From positions 1,302,001 through 1,366,000 of the forward strand of contig NC_013943.1 of NCBI RefSeq assembly GCF_000025725.1: DNA of 64,000 nt, written 5' to 3'. This stretch comes from Denitrovibrio acetiphilus DSM 12809 (lineage in GTDB: Bacteria > Chrysiogenota > Deferribacteres > Deferribacterales > Geovibrionaceae). Numbering within the stretch: the stretch's first letter is position 1; each line of letters begins with the position of its first letter. Of this stretch, positions 34,831-45,225 are shown piece after piece. A program made the position numbers and the translations under genes. Below the pieces are notes generated by a model, which was not told where the DNA came from, made no database searches, and saw nothing but the letters and a program-made list of their open reading frames with translations.

Positions 34831-36462
34831 TTATACACCTGCCATCATTGCGTCGATATCAGCTTTAACATCGCCTATAGCCTTGATGTCGAAGTTCTCT
34901 ACGAGCACTTTTGCAACATTAGGGCTAAGGAAAGCCGGAAGTGTTGGTCCGAGTCTTATGCCTTTAACACCGAGGTAGAGAAGGGCAAGCAGAACAGTAG
35001 CTGCTTTCTGCTCATACCATGCGATATCAAAAGATATAGGAAGTTCGTTTATATCTTCCAGACCGAATACTTCTTTAAGCTTAAGGGCTATTACTGCAAG
35101 TGAGTAACTGTCGTTACACTGACCTGCATCGAGGACTCTGGGGATACCGCCGATGTCGCCGAGTGCGAGTTTGTTATAGCGGTATTTAGCACATCCTGCT
35201 GTAAGTATTACGGCATCTTTCGGAAGCCCTTCGGCTACATCTGTAAAGTAGCTTCTCTCTTTGTGGCGTCCATCACAGCCAGCCATAACAACGAAACGCT
35301 TGATAGCTCCGGATTTAACAGCATCCACAACTTTGTCAGCAAGAGCCATTACCTGAGCGTGTGCGAAACCGCCAACTATTTTTCCCTCTTCTATCTGTGT
35401 CGGGGCAGGGCATTTTTTAGCCTGCTCAATGATAGCGGAGAAATTTTTCATCTTGCCTTCAGGTGCGTCTTCTATGTGAGTGAGCCCCGGGTAGCCTGCC
35501 ATGCCTGTTGTATACATTCTGTCTTTATAAGAATCTTTAACAGGAGTTATGCAGTTTGTTGTCATGAGGATTGGTCCGTTAAACGAATCAAACTCAGTAG
35601 ACTGTTTCCACCATGCATTACCGTAGTTTCCTACGAAATTATCATATTTTTTGAACTCAGGGTAGTAATGTGCAGGGAGCATTTCAGAGTGAGTATAAAC
35701 ATCAACGCCTGTTCCCTGTGTTTGCTCAAGGAGTTCTTTGAGGTCTTTCAGATCGTGACCGGAGATAAGTATGCCGGGATTTTTCCCTACACCGATATTA
35801 ACTTCTGTAATTTCAGGATTTCCATAGCTTTCTGTATTTGCCTTGTCCAGAAGAGCCATAGTTGTTACAGCAGTTTCACCAGTTTTCATAACCATAGCTA
35901 TCATATCTTCCACAGAGAGATCTTTAGTGGTGGAAGCGAGTGCTGTTATCATATGGTCGAAAACTACAGGGTCTTCGTAGCCGAGTACAGAAGCGTGGTC
36001 AGCGTATGCAGCCATGCCTTTGACACCGTATATTGCGAGTTCACGGAGAGAACGGACATCTTCATTTGCCTGTGACAGTACGCCGTGTGCAGCTCCGACA
36101 GACTCTGCTTCTTCGATGTTAGCAGGTCTCCAGTTTCCGCCTTCTACAGTGATATCTTTTCCTGCGAGAGATTTAAGCTCGTCACGGATATCGCATGCAG
36201 CAAGAATCAGTTTATAGATTTTGGCATTGTCAAAGTTTGCGTTTGTAATAGTGGCAAAGAGTGCCTGAGTGATAAATCTGCCATATTTGTTGTCTATAGC
36301 TCCATTTTCTCTGGCAGCCTCTGCATAAACAGAGAGACCTTTCAGCACGTATATAAGTGCATCTTGAAGATTTGCGCAGTCGTCTGTTTTTCCGCAGACT
36401 CCTCTGACTGTACAGCCTGTATTCTTAGCTGTTTCCTGACACTGATAACAGAACATACCCAT
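34831..36462 (-). CDS. hcp: Hybrid cluster protein (hydroxylamine reductase)
   Basis: A 543-residue Hcp with the N-terminal Cys motif C-x2-C-x8-C-x5-C (Cys5, 8, 17, 23), the class I form of obligate anaerobes. The remaining ligands of the hybrid cluster are in the C-terminal half (e.g. 'AGCDGRH' and 'AGCAKYRYN' and '[10 protein letters not shown]'). It is proposed to detoxify nitric oxide or hydroxylamine. I set the start at ATG 36462, with AGGAGG upstream, and not at an upstream in-frame codon at 36534. The FNR-type box at 36526-36539 should govern it. Confidence 0.93.
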   Translation of the reverse strand: MGMFCYQCQETAKNTGCTVRGVCGKTDDCANLQDALIYVLKGLSVYAEAARENGAIDNKYGRFITQALFATITNANFDNAKIYKLILAACDIRDELKSLAGKDITVEGGNWRPANIEEAESVGAAHGVLSQANEDVRSLRELAIYGVKGMAAYADHASVLGYEDPVVFDHMITALASTTKDLSVEDMIAMVMKTGETAVTTMALLDKANTESYGNPEITEVNIGVGKNPGILISGHDLKDLKELLEQTQGTGVDVYTHSEMLPAHYYPEFKKYDNFVGNYGNAWWKQSTEFDSFNGPILMTTNCITPVKDSYKDRMYTTGMAGYPGLTHIEDAPEGKMKNFSAIIEQAKKCPAPTQIEEGKIVGGFAHAQVMALADKVVDAVKSGAIKRFVVMAGCDGRHKERSYFTDVAEGLPKDAVILTAGCAKYRYNKLALGDIGGIPRVLDAGQCNDSYSLAVIALKLKEVFGLEDINELPISFDIAWYEQKAATVLLALLYLGVKGIRLGPTLPAFLSPNVAKVLVENFDIKAIGDVKADIDAMMAGV

Positions 36463-36497
36463 ATGTAGTTCCTCCTTTTGTTTTCTTCTGATGAGGG

Positions 36498-36503
36498 ATA
36501 ATA
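36498..36503 (-). promoter_or_regulatory. -10 element of the hcp promoter
   Basis: TATTAT on the minus strand (five of six matches), lying so that a start near 36491 puts the FNR-type palindrome at about -41.5, the class II activator position. Confidence 0.55.
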
Positions 36504-36525
36504 CTGCATCCCCCGATAGCTTTAA

Positions 36526-36539
36526 TTGATTCAAATCAA
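36526..36539 (-). promoter_or_regulatory. FNR/CRP-family palindrome upstream of hcp
   Basis: TTGATTCAAATCAA is an exact match to the FNR half-site pattern TTGAT-N4-ATCAA. It is 64 bases before the hcp ATG. An FNR, DNR/NnrR or HcpR-type regulator of this superfamily is the likely ligand; none is encoded in the window. Confidence 0.75.
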
Positions 36540-36763
36540 AAAAACTAATGTAGTAAATATGTTTTTATTAATAAGTTAAACAGCGATTTTAAAGAATTTG
36601 TTCAGGCTTATGTTACAGTATACATGGTAAAGTATTATTAATGTAACGTGTTTAAATAGACGAAAGATATACCTAGCGTTAATTGCTTCTATGATCAGAC
36701 ACTTATGAAAAGTTATTAAAAATGTAAAGACAGTATAGAGCGTGCAGGAATGGCGGGATATGG
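36540..36763. other. Gene-free stretch upstream of hcp
   Basis: No gene or strong regulatory element is seen here apart from the FNR-type box at its end. A loose inverted repeat, TGTTACA near 36610 and TGTAAC near 36640, is the only other structure noticed. Confidence 0.5.
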
Positions 36764-36792
36764 AAAAAGGCAGCCTTTGAAGACTGCCTTTA
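36764..36792 (-). terminator. Terminator after chemoreceptor gene
   Basis: AAAGGCAG and CTGCCTTT form an 8-bp stem on the minus strand, followed by T-rich sequence; it is 6 bases past the chemoreceptor stop. Confidence 0.75.
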
Positions 36793-36798
36793 GTTGAG

Positions 36799-38763
36799 CT
36801 ATGTCTGGAATATTTCTACAGTTTGTTTCATGTTTTGTGCCTGATCACTCAGATCATTTATGGTGGCGGTGATCACTTTTAATGCTTCTGTACTCTGTGC
36901 CTGCCCCTGGCTAACTGCCTGAATGTTTTCATTCACACTGCTTATAGCCTGATTTTGCTGAGTAACAGCGGTTACGATCATATTATTTGAATGCACGACT
37001 TCATCCACAGCAGATACAATATCATTAAAGACATCTTCGGTTTCTTGAAGAGCCTGTACACCTTGTTCAACTTCATTTTCAGCCTGAGTCATATTTTTAG
37101 ATGCAGAGGCTGACTCTGTTTGCAGAGAATTTATTATCGAATCTATTTCGGATATTGCGCTTTGAGTTCTTTCTGCTAGTTTTCTGACCTCATCAGCTAC
37201 AACAGCAAAACCTCGTCCGGCGTCTCCGGCTCTTGCAGCTTCTATAGCGGCGTTGAGTGCCAGCAGGTTGGTTTGGTCTGCGATGTCGTTTATCACATTG
37301 AGGATATCACTGATTTCTGCTGATGATCCGGTGAGGTTTTCTATAGTGTTTGCAAGATCACCTGTAGATTTTCTGATAGCTTCAATGCTCTTGTTAGTTG
37401 CGTGCAGTTTTTCTTTTCCTGCTGCTGCCATACTGCTTGCATTGTCACTCTTAGACATGGCTATGTCGATGTTGTCCAGAACGTGTTCTGACGATGTTGC
37501 CATCTCTTCAAGTGCGCTGGCTATTGAGTGTACCTGCTGAGCCTGATCAAAAAAATTACTACTAAGCTGTTCGCTGGAGCTTGCGAGCTCTTCACTGCCC
37601 GAGGAAACGGTTTCCGACGCTTCTCTGATGTTTTCAGCTATGTTAGTAAGGTTCTGCCCCATTTTAAGCATAGACGCATATAACCCTGTGGGGTTTTTAG
37701 TATTTTTAGCTATAATGCGGAGGTTGCCTTCAGCTATATTGTCTGCGATCTTAGCCATCTCCTCCGGTTCACCTCCCAGAGGCTTTTTGACACGTCTGGT
37801 TATCAGCAGAGCAAAAAGGATAGATAATATAACACCTGTTACCGATACGGAATATGTTATGAGCTCAAGGTGTTTCCCCTGCCGGTAAGCCTTCTGATCC
37901 AGTATATTCTGTTTTTCGTTCAGGTCTGTATTGATCATCGCGACACTGTCCATTACCTGAGCATCAGTTTTTTTCATTACATAAGTATTCATGAGCTCAA
38001 TACTCTCAACCGCTTCAGAGATAGCATTAAATGTTTGAAGAAAGCTTTCTTTGGAGTGCTTGAAGTTGTTAAGTTGATCTTTGTTATAAGAATTGGTAAT
38101 GATTTTGTCGGCTTGCTTGATGAGTTGGTCGAGATTTACCGTTATTTCATCGTATGCCTGATCCTGCGAGTCAGTTGAATTTGTTTTGATAAAATCCAGA
38201 GCATAAAAACGTGCTCTCATTATACGTTCCTGCATTTTACCTATCAGGTATACGACATCTATATTACCAGTCTGATAGGAATATTCCATTATGTTGGTAA
38301 GCGAGGCACGCATATCGAGTCCATGTTTGTAAAATGAATCCATAGCAGCGTTACGGTCTTCTATCAGTTTTGATATTTCATCGAATGTTTCGGTGAATTT
38401 GCTGAGACCTTCGCTTAAGCTAAGCATGGTATCATTTTCTTCTGCTCCCTTGTGGGACATTGCAAGGTTAATAGAGGACATCATTCTGTTTTTGGATTCA
38501 TTATAGTTTTCCAGTGATTTTTCACTGTTGTCCATGAAGTAGTCTCGTGCGTAGAGACTGCTGAGGAGTTGTTCCGATCTGAGAGATGTCATTTCTTTTG
38601 AATCTTGCGATAGTTCTTTGATCTGTTCTATTCCGTCCAAGGACTTTTTCACAGAATAAACAGAGATTGTTGAGATGATAGCGAGGATGACTATAATTAT
38701 GGAAAATCCCATAGATATAGTTGTGCTTATCTTTAAAGCACTTCCGGAGGTTATTTTTTTCAT
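36799..38763 (-). CDS. Methyl-accepting chemotaxis protein
   Basis: A 654-residue chemoreceptor. Layout: first membrane helix (about residues 14-36), a long helical periplasmic sensor (to about 305), a second membrane helix, a HAMP domain, and the signalling coiled coil with the conserved hairpin tip ([46 protein letters not shown]). I set the start at ATG 38763 after AGGAGC. The sensor domain is not assigned. No CheW/CheA or flagellar gene is close. It is a single gene with its own terminator. Confidence 0.93.
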   Translation of the reverse strand: MKKITSGSALKISTTISMGFSIIIVILAIISTISVYSVKKSLDGIEQIKELSQDSKEMTSLRSEQLLSSLYARDYFMDNSEKSLENYNESKNRMMSSINLAMSHKGAEENDTMLSLSEGLSKFTETFDEISKLIEDRNAAMDSFYKHGLDMRASLTNIMEYSYQTGNIDVVYLIGKMQERIMRARFYALDFIKTNSTDSQDQAYDEITVNLDQLIKQADKIITNSYNKDQLNNFKHSKESFLQTFNAISEAVESIELMNTYVMKKTDAQVMDSVAMINTDLNEKQNILDQKAYRQGKHLELITYSVSVTGVILSILFALLITRRVKKPLGGEPEEMAKIADNIAEGNLRIIAKNTKNPTGLYASMLKMGQNLTNIAENIREASETVSSGSEELASSSEQLSSNFFDQAQQVHSIASALEEMATSSEHVLDNIDIAMSKSDNASSMAAAGKEKLHATNKSIEAIRKSTGDLANTIENLTGSSAEISDILNVINDIADQTNLLALNAAIEAARAGDAGRGFAVVADEVRKLAERTQSAISEIDSIINSLQTESASASKNMTQAENEVEQGVQALQETEDVFNDIVSAVDEVVHSNNMIVTAVTQQNQAISSVNENIQAVSQGQAQSTEALKVITATINDLSDQAQNMKQTVEIFQT

Positions 38764-38890
38764 ACACCGCTCCTGATTATCAGGCAAATAATACCTAGTT
38801 GTTTTGTTAACTCTACATTAAAATTGTATTAATATGTAAAGTCCGAGGCAACAAAGATAACCAATGTTTTTTTAGTTTGCAATTGAAAAC

Positions 38891-40246
38891 TTAAAGAGGC
38901 AGTTTAACTCTTATTAGGTTACCTCCTCTGTATATGCTGAGAACGGAGACCTCTCCAAGATTCTCAACAATAAGTTTATTTAGTTCTTCAAGGCTTTTTA
39001 TTTCATTGTTTTCTATGGCGATCAGTATATCCCCTGTTTTAAAGAAATCGTCTTTAGTTGAGCTTGTTATAGTTACAAATTTATCTGTCTTTTCAAAAGT
39101 TAATCCGTAAATGTTTTTAAGGATAGTGAGACCATAGTTGTCAGGGTAATCTGATATGGCAATTTTCCCCTGAAGTGTTTTGTTTCCTCTCTTAATAGCC
39201 ACAGCAACACTAGAGCCGGGAGGGTAACTGCGGAGCATGTTGCTCATAGCCTGAAGAGACGCAACAGGGATTCCTGCCACCTGAAGTATCTGGTCTCCAA
39301 CCTCTATACCTATGAAGTTTGCATTTGACTGTCTTTCAACACGGGTTACTGTCAGTCTGGTGCCTTCGCTGGTTTTGTCTTCGTGGACAGTGAAGCCCAT
39401 GTAGCCCATTCTGACACGTCCGTTTTTCATTATCTCCGGTAATATGCGAAGAATGGTGTTCACCGGGATAGAGAAACCTATCCCCTGAGCTTCTTTAAAG
39501 ATAGCGGTGTTTATTCCGATTACTTCTCCGTCAAGGTTAACAAGGGGTCCTCCGGAGTTTCCAGGGTTGATAAGTGCGTCAGTCTGTATGAAGACAGAGT
39601 AGCCGTTACCGATATTGATTACTCTGTTGTTAGAGCTTATTATACCCGTTGTTATTGAGCTGCTCAGTCCGTAAGGGTTGCCCATTGCGATAACGGTTTC
39701 CCCCATCATTATATCGTCACTGTCTCCGGTTACGGCAGCTTGAAATTTTATATTTTCTGCGTCTTTTATTTTTAAAACGGCAATATCGAGTATTTCGTCA
39801 CCGCCTAAATATTCTGCTTCGTATGTTTTTTCATCGGTAAACATCACAATGACTTTTGTGGCGCCTTTAACAACATGGTAGTTTGTTACTATGGTACCGT
39901 CCTCTTTTATCACAACACCGGAGCCCAGTGATTGTGTTTTGTATGTTCTGTTGAAACCGAAAAAATCGTTTAAGAAGTTATCTGTAAGGGCATTATCGCC
40001 AAAGAACGGGCTTTGCTTTTTTATAAGTTTTTCCGTTCTGATATTTACCACCGACTCATCAATTTTCTGTATAGCCTGAACAACAGGGGTCATCCGGTGG
40101 CTTGTCTGGCTGACTGTCTGCTCTGCAGGGGCTGTTTGGGGGATAGCCGTGGCTTTTTCCTGTTTCTCTTTCCGGTCTGCCGGATTCGCACATGCGGCGG
40201 TTAGTATTATTATAGTGATGGCTAATGTTGTTAGTATTCTGTTCAT
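38891..40246 (-). CDS. HtrA/DegQ-type periplasmic serine protease lipoprotein
   Basis: A 451-residue envelope protease. It starts with a lipoprotein signal (Thr-Ala-Ala-Cys, Cys19), then a trypsin-like domain with His (TNYHVVKG), Asp (DIAVLKIK) and Ser (NPGNSGGPLVN), and two PDZ domains (from about residue 270 and from about 365). The lipid anchor would hold it to a membrane on the periplasmic side. It probably degrades or refolds damaged exported proteins. The gene diverges from the dinG-like gene, with 71 bases between. Confidence 0.92.
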   Translation of the reverse strand: MNRILTTLAITIIILTAACANPADRKEKQEKATAIPQTAPAEQTVSQTSHRMTPVVQAIQKIDESVVNIRTEKLIKKQSPFFGDNALTDNFLNDFFGFNRTYKTQSLGSGVVIKEDGTIVTNYHVVKGATKVIVMFTDEKTYEAEYLGGDEILDIAVLKIKDAENIKFQAAVTGDSDDIMMGETVIAMGNPYGLSSSITTGIISSNNRVINIGNGYSVFIQTDALINPGNSGGPLVNLDGEVIGINTAIFKEAQGIGFSIPVNTILRILPEIMKNGRVRMGYMGFTVHEDKTSEGTRLTVTRVERQSNANFIGIEVGDQILQVAGIPVASLQAMSNMLRSYPPGSSVAVAIKRGNKTLQGKIAISDYPDNYGLTILKNIYGLTFEKTDKFVTITSSTKDDFFKTGDILIAIENNEIKSLEELNKLIVENLGEVSVLSIYRGGNLIRVKLPL

Positions 40247-40317
40247 ATTTATATCCCGAAAAAATTAATGTAATAAATATATTTGAAACAATGCATTTAT
40301 TCAACTATTGTATTCAG

Positions 40318-42099
40318 ATGTCAATGGATAAGTATTTCAGCAAAGTTGGTTCACTCTCTGATATTCTCCCAAGATACAGACAGAGAGACGCTCAGCTAGA
40401 CGCTGCCAATTTTATTTTTGATTCCATGAAAACCTATCAGCCGGCGGTTGTAGAGGCGCCTACAGGTTCAGGTAAAACCTTTGCCTATCTTATACCTGCT
40501 TTTGAGCTGGGCAGGCGAACCATTATTTCTACAAAAACAAAACAGCTTATGTCCCAGATTGCAGGGAAAGATATAGAGGCGGTAAACCGCATATTCGGTG
40601 ATGACAGGTTTGTGGCTGTTTTAAAGGGGCGTAGAAACTATTTCTGTCACCTACGTTTTTTCCGGTTTGTCTATCCTAATCAGGGGCGTTTCGAGCGGGT
40701 GGTGGAATGGTACGGGTCTGTTGTTGATCAGGAGATAATAGATGTGCCTATAGGTGTGTTTTCGCCGCACGAAATAGAGCACATTTCAACTGATTCATGG
40801 CAGTGTACAGCTTCTAAATGCGAATTTTATGATATCTGCTCTTTCTACCGGGCAAAAGAGCAGGCAAACAGTGCAGATATTGTAATCACAAACCACTACC
40901 TGCTTATGAGTGACTTTGCTCTGAAATCTGAAAATGAACATGCATCCATTTTTGATTTTGCAGATCATATTATAATGGATGAGGCTCATTCTATCCCTGA
41001 TATCTTCCCTCGCTTTGCAGGAACAGAGCTTTCACTGCGGAGTTTTCTCAAACTTATGAACGAAAACAGACAGGCGTTCGACCCCCGTGAGATAGAGCTT
41101 GCGGCGGGGATGCTTTCGGGGCTTCTTGAAACTATAAAAACACGTACATATACTAATGATTTCAGAGGGGCGCTGCTCCCTTATATCGAATTTGTTAATA
41201 AAGCCATAGGCGAAAAAGATTTTGAAGAGATGAAAAATGTACATAAGCGTCTGGTGGAGAAGGCTGTAAGTGTTCTCGGCGACAGTGAAGGAGTTCGCTT
41301 TGTAGAGCAGGAAAGGGGGGACATACTGCTTCAGTATATTCCGCTGAATGCTGCCGATAAGCTCCGTGAAGGTATGAAAAACGCATGTCTTTCGCCTGTT
41401 TTCGTCAGTGCGACACTTTCAGGGAAGGGTAATTTCAGTTATTTTCTCTCTGAGACAGGGTATGAAGAAGAAGAAATCGGCAAGATGAGCCTTGAGCCTG
41501 TATTTGATATGGCGCAACAGGGGCGTCTTCTGGTGCAGGACTGTGACGAAGCTTTTTATGAAGAGCTTGCTCTTAAGGCGAAGGGGTCTGTACTTATAAT
41601 CTGCAACAGTGTGGGGCGGATGCTGAAACTGACTAAAATGCTGAAAGAACTTTGCCCCGGAAGGGTTTATTCTCAGAGAGATATAGATATAAAAGATACC
41701 GAGGGGCTGAAAGATACTATCTTTGTGGGCTGTGCTGTTTTTCGTGAGGGGATGGATTTCGCACATACGGGGATATCTTATGTTGTTCTCGATAAACTAC
41801 CTTTTGAATACCCTGACGATCTGGTGCTGAAAGAGCAGGCGGAGAGTGTTCGTAAAAAAGGTCAGGAACCATTTATGGATTATTTTCTCCCCCGGGCTGT
41901 GATATACTATCGTCAGGCTGTCGGAAGACTTCTTCGTCACGAAGATGACAAAGGTGTATGGGTGGTGCTTGACAGGCGGATTGATACCAAAAATTATGGC
42001 AAATATTTTGCCACTGTGCTAAAAGATGTGCCTAGGATTAATACTCTTGATGAGGCCGTTGCATTTCTGGAGGTAGAAGATGCAGAGAATGAAGGTTGA
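40318..42099 (+). CDS. DinG-like ATP-dependent helicase (XPD family)
   Basis: A 593-residue superfamily 2 helicase. Walker A is EAPTGSGKTFAYL (about residues 44-56), the DEAH box is IIMDEAHS, and the four Fe-S cluster cysteines appear between them as in DinG/XPD (Cys in 'YFCHL', then C-TASK-C-EFYDI-C). The end 'RQAVGRLLRHEDDKGVWVVLDRR' is motif VI. Such enzymes unwind DNA with 5'-to-3' polarity, in repair or replication. The start at ATG 40318 (or 40324) is uncertain because no ribosome binding site is visible. It heads the long plus-strand series, and pgi overlaps its end by 20 bases. Confidence 0.88.
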   Translation: MSMDKYFSKVGSLSDILPRYRQRDAQLDAANFIFDSMKTYQPAVVEAPTGSGKTFAYLIPAFELGRRTIISTKTKQLMSQIAGKDIEAVNRIFGDDRFVAVLKGRRNYFCHLRFFRFVYPNQGRFERVVEWYGSVVDQEIIDVPIGVFSPHEIEHISTDSWQCTASKCEFYDICSFYRAKEQANSADIVITNHYLLMSDFALKSENEHASIFDFADHIIMDEAHSIPDIFPRFAGTELSLRSFLKLMNENRQAFDPREIELAAGMLSGLLETIKTRTYTNDFRGALLPYIEFVNKAIGEKDFEEMKNVHKRLVEKAVSVLGDSEGVRFVEQERGDILLQYIPLNAADKLREGMKNACLSPVFVSATLSGKGNFSYFLSETGYEEEEIGKMSLEPVFDMAQQGRLLVQDCDEAFYEELALKAKGSVLIICNSVGRMLKLTKMLKELCPGRVYSQRDIDIKDTEGLKDTIFVGCAVFREGMDFAHTGISYVVLDKLPFEYPDDLVLKEQAESVRKKGQEPFMDYFLPRAVIYYRQAVGRLLRHEDDKGVWVVLDRRIDTKNYGKYFATVLKDVPRINTLDEAVAFLEVEDAENEG

Positions 42100-43438
42100 C
42101 TTTAACTATGCCATGAAGGCATTTGTTGAGTGCGGGCTTGATGATACAGCTCTGGAGAAATACAGAGAGAAAGCAAGGATGGGGCTCTCCCGTCTGCTTC
42201 GTCTTGTGGACGAGGATAAGGCTGGTTTCGTAAATCTCCCCGGGCAGGATACTTCTGCTATGAAGAAGTTTGCAAAAGAGATGAGCGGTAAATTTAATGA
42301 CCTGATACTTATCGGTATCGGCGGGAGCTCTCTCGGGATGGAGACACTTTGCGGTGCTCTTCTCCCATACGGACATAATGCACGTTCTTTCTCCCAGAGG
42401 GGAGCATTTCCCCGTGTCTGGGTTGCGGATAATGTCGATCCTGCAAAGATTTCGGCTATTCTGAACGAGTGTGAGCCGGAAGATACTTTTATCTGTGTGA
42501 TAACAAAATCAGGCAGCACTGTTGAGACTGCTGCAAATTTTAACGTCATTTATGAGTGGCTTGACGAAGGTGCTAAGGAGCCTAAAAAACATATATGCAC
42601 CATAACAGACCCTGAGAAGGGTACACTGCGCGAAATCTCAGAGAAAGAAGGTTTTCCTGTTTTCCCTATCCCGGATAATGTCGGAGGACGCTTCAGCGTG
42701 CTTTCACCTGTAGGGCTTCTTCCTGCTGCACTGCTTGGCATAGACATTGACAAACTTCTGGAAGGTGCCGCTTCTGTTACTCGTGATAAATATGAAAAGA
42801 TAATTACACTCAGCTCCATATATATGTATTTTATGGAGAACGGTAAAAATATTAATGTGCTTATGCCTTATTCATCAAGGCTTTCGTCATTCGCTGACTG
42901 GTATTGCCAGCTATGGGGAGAGAGTCTGGGGAAAAGAACCGACACGGACGGAAATATAGTTATGTTCGGCTCGACCCCTGTTAAGGCTGTTGGCGTTATA
43001 GATCAGCACTCTCAGGTTCAGCTTTTCAAAGAGGGACCAGAAGATAAAGTGGTGACCTTTATAGAAGTTGAAAAGCATGAAAAAGATAAAAAGATTATGG
43101 CAGAATATGACGACTACGGTTATCTGGAAGGGCACAGTCTGGGCGAGCTCTGTAATATTGAGCTGCTCACAACTGAGGCAGCTCTCAAAAATACCGGCAA
43201 GCCGTCTGTAAAGATATCTGTTGATTCGCTGGACGAATATACTCTCGGCTCTCTTTTTATGCTGTGGCAGTATGTTGTGCCTGTTATAGGACTTGCCTGT
43301 GATATAGACCCTTTTGACCAGCCTGGTGTTGAAGAAGGGAAGAATTACGCCTATGGGCTTCTTGGAAAGTCAGGCTATGAAGATATGAAACAGAAATTTG
43401 AGGAGATATTTACAAAAAGAGATGACTTTATCGTTTGA
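42080..43438 (+). CDS. pgi: Glucose-6-phosphate isomerase
   Basis: A 452-residue short-form Pgi. Typical segments are GIGGSSLGMETL, TKSGSTVETAANF with the phosphate-binding Ser/Thr, and VGGRFSVLSPVG. It interconverts glucose-6-phosphate and fructose-6-phosphate, which feeds glucosamine-6-phosphate synthesis as well as glycolysis or gluconeogenesis. GGAGG lies 6 bases before ATG 42080. Confidence 0.95.
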   Translation: MQRMKVDFNYAMKAFVECGLDDTALEKYREKARMGLSRLLRLVDEDKAGFVNLPGQDTSAMKKFAKEMSGKFNDLILIGIGGSSLGMETLCGALLPYGHNARSFSQRGAFPRVWVADNVDPAKISAILNECEPEDTFICVITKSGSTVETAANFNVIYEWLDEGAKEPKKHICTITDPEKGTLREISEKEGFPVFPIPDNVGGRFSVLSPVGLLPAALLGIDIDKLLEGAASVTRDKYEKIITLSSIYMYFMENGKNINVLMPYSSRLSSFADWYCQLWGESLGKRTDTDGNIVMFGSTPVKAVGVIDQHSQVQLFKEGPEDKVVTFIEVEKHEKDKKIMAEYDDYGYLEGHSLGELCNIELLTTEAALKNTGKPSVKISVDSLDEYTLGSLFMLWQYVVPVIGLACDIDPFDQPGVEEGKNYAYGLLGKSGYEDMKQKFEEIFTKRDDFIV

Positions 43439-44675
43439 GAAAAAACTCTCGTCCAAGCTGGGCGATTTTGTTGGCAGACGTTTACTCGTGGCATTCTCAG
43501 GCGGGAAGGACTCTGTGGCTCTTCTGCATTTTCTTAAGAGGAATGAAGGTATTCAGGGCTATAGTGTTTCGGCATGTCATATAAATCATCTTTTCAGAAA
43601 GACATCCCTATGGGACGAAAAGTTCTGCGCTGATTTTTGTGAGAAGTTATCTATCCCATTTATATCATACCGTGCGGATGTGCCAAGGTACTGCGAAGTG
43701 AAAAAGATGAGCTTTGAGCATGGTGCGCGCATAGTCAGGTATAGGGCCTTGTACAATGCGATGAAGCATTTTGACGCTGAACTGCTGCTTACTGCTCATA
43801 CTAAAAATGATGTTGTCGAAACTTTTTTTATCCATGCGGTGCAGGGGGCTTCTGTTTTCTCCCTAAAGGGCATCACAGAGCGGGATAGAGATTTGTTCAG
43901 ACCTATGCTTGATATCTCTACAGAAGAGATACTTGAATATATAAACAGATACAAGATAAAACATGCTGTGGATGAGACTAATAATGATGACAGCTACCTT
44001 CGTAATTTTATTCGGAACCATATCACTGCAACCCTGTCTGAGTATAGACCGGGATTTGAGAATAATATTCTCGGTATAATGCATGATGCGGTCAAGTATG
44101 ACAGCTACTTAGAAGAAAGGCTTAAGCCGCTGATAAATGTTTCAGACGGTTCAGTTCTTGCGGTGGAGAGGCAGGTTTTCGACTCATTGCATGAGGTGGA
44201 ACAGGATTATCTGCTGCACAGTATGGCGTCTCAGCTTTTTCGTGTGGAACGCAGACATATAGAAGATATGAAACACCTTGTGGAGACTGATTATTCTGTT
44301 CGTATCGATATGCCAGACGGGTATCGGTTTGAGAAGAGCGATAAGCTGCTGAGACTTTTTCATAAGCGGCTGATAGTAAAGTTTGAGCAAGTAAAAAAAG
44401 CTTCTGAGACAGAGCTTTATGTAAGGCATTTAGGCAAAATGATCACCTTTAAAGGTGATTGGGTTGACAAAGAACTCATAGTCAGAAAGAGGGCTGTGGG
44501 GGATAGGTTTGGAAATAAAAAACTGAAAGACATTTTTATAGATAAAAAGCTGGATCTTTTTGTTCGTGACACATCACTCATAATTCTTTGTGATAATTGC
44601 ATTGTATGGGTTGAAAATATCTCCAGTGATGATACTATAACTGTGTCTGTTAACAGGAAAAATCTGGAGTTATGA
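43422..44675 (+). CDS. tilS: tRNA(Ile)-lysidine synthetase
   Basis: A 417-residue TilS, which changes cytidine 34 of tRNA-Ile(CAU) to lysidine so that it reads AUA. The ATP-pyrophosphatase P-loop is SGGKDS (residues about 22-27), with 'HINHLFR' and 'LTAHTKNDVVETFF' following. A C-terminal substrate-binding domain completes the family length. ATG 43422 overlaps the pgi end; upstream codons lie in pgi. Hpt follows one base after the stop. Confidence 0.93.
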   Translation: MTLSFEKKLSSKLGDFVGRRLLVAFSGGKDSVALLHFLKRNEGIQGYSVSACHINHLFRKTSLWDEKFCADFCEKLSIPFISYRADVPRYCEVKKMSFEHGARIVRYRALYNAMKHFDAELLLTAHTKNDVVETFFIHAVQGASVFSLKGITERDRDLFRPMLDISTEEILEYINRYKIKHAVDETNNDDSYLRNFIRNHITATLSEYRPGFENNILGIMHDAVKYDSYLEERLKPLINVSDGSVLAVERQVFDSLHEVEQDYLLHSMASQLFRVERRHIEDMKHLVETDYSVRIDMPDGYRFEKSDKLLRLFHKRLIVKFEQVKKASETELYVRHLGKMITFKGDWVDKELIVRKRAVGDRFGNKKLKDIFIDKKLDLFVRDTSLIILCDNCIVWVENISSDDTITVSVNRKNLEL

Positions 44676-44676
44676 T

Positions 44677-45222
44677 TTGAAGCAGCATATTTTAAAAGAG
44701 ATGATAAGCGAACAGGCGATCAGAACACGGGTTGCTGAGCTGGGCAGACAGATTTCTGCTGATTATGCAGGCAAGAGCGTACTTGCTGTCGGAGTATTAA
44801 AGGGGTCGGTTATTTTTATGGCAGACCTGGTCAGAGAGATGGAATCAGTTAACGTCGAGATAGGTTTTCTCGCTGTTTCCAGCTATAAAGGCACAAAATC
44901 CACAGGGGAGGTTAGAGTTCTTCACGATCTTGACAGACCGTTGGATGATACTCATCTTCTTATTGTTGAAGATATACTTGATACGGGGAACACTCTTTCT
45001 TATCTTAAAAAGATGTTGACCGTCCGAAAGCCCGCTTCTATTAAAATAGTCTCACTTCTGAATAAGCCGGAGCGAAGGGTGGCTGATATAGAGCTTGATT
45101 ATGAGGGGTTTGAGATCCCTGATGAATTTGTAGTGGGCTATGGGCTTGATTATGACGGATATTATAGAAACTTAAAAAATATATGCACTGTAGAATTTAC
45201 AGGCTCAGATGCATCGGAGTGA
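44677..45222 (+). CDS. hpt: Hypoxanthine phosphoribosyltransferase
   Basis: A 181-residue purine salvage enzyme that joins hypoxanthine or guanine with PRPP. The PRPP-binding loop VEDILDTGNTL is near residue 100, and 'AVGVLKGSVIFMADL' near residue 45 is typical of the family. TTG 44677, with GGAG seven bases upstream, gives the usual N-terminus. The tilS-hpt-ftsH order is conserved in many bacteria. Confidence 0.94.
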   Translation: MKQHILKEMISEQAIRTRVAELGRQISADYAGKSVLAVGVLKGSVIFMADLVREMESVNVEIGFLAVSSYKGTKSTGEVRVLHDLDRPLDDTHLLIVEDILDTGNTLSYLKKMLTVRKPASIKIVSLLNKPERRVADIELDYEGFEIPDEFVVGYGLDYDGYYRNLKNICTVEFTGSDASE

Positions 45223-45225
45223 TTG

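Noticed and set aside
35263-36075. A 270-codon plus-strand open frame opposite hcp
   Set aside because: Shadow of the hcp coding frame; low-complexity aromatic/Cys/Ser sequence without family likeness.
40246-40318. CRISPR, attachment site or insertion element in the short divergent gap
   Set aside because: The gap is 71 bases, AT-rich, without repeats; no mobile-element genes are in the window.
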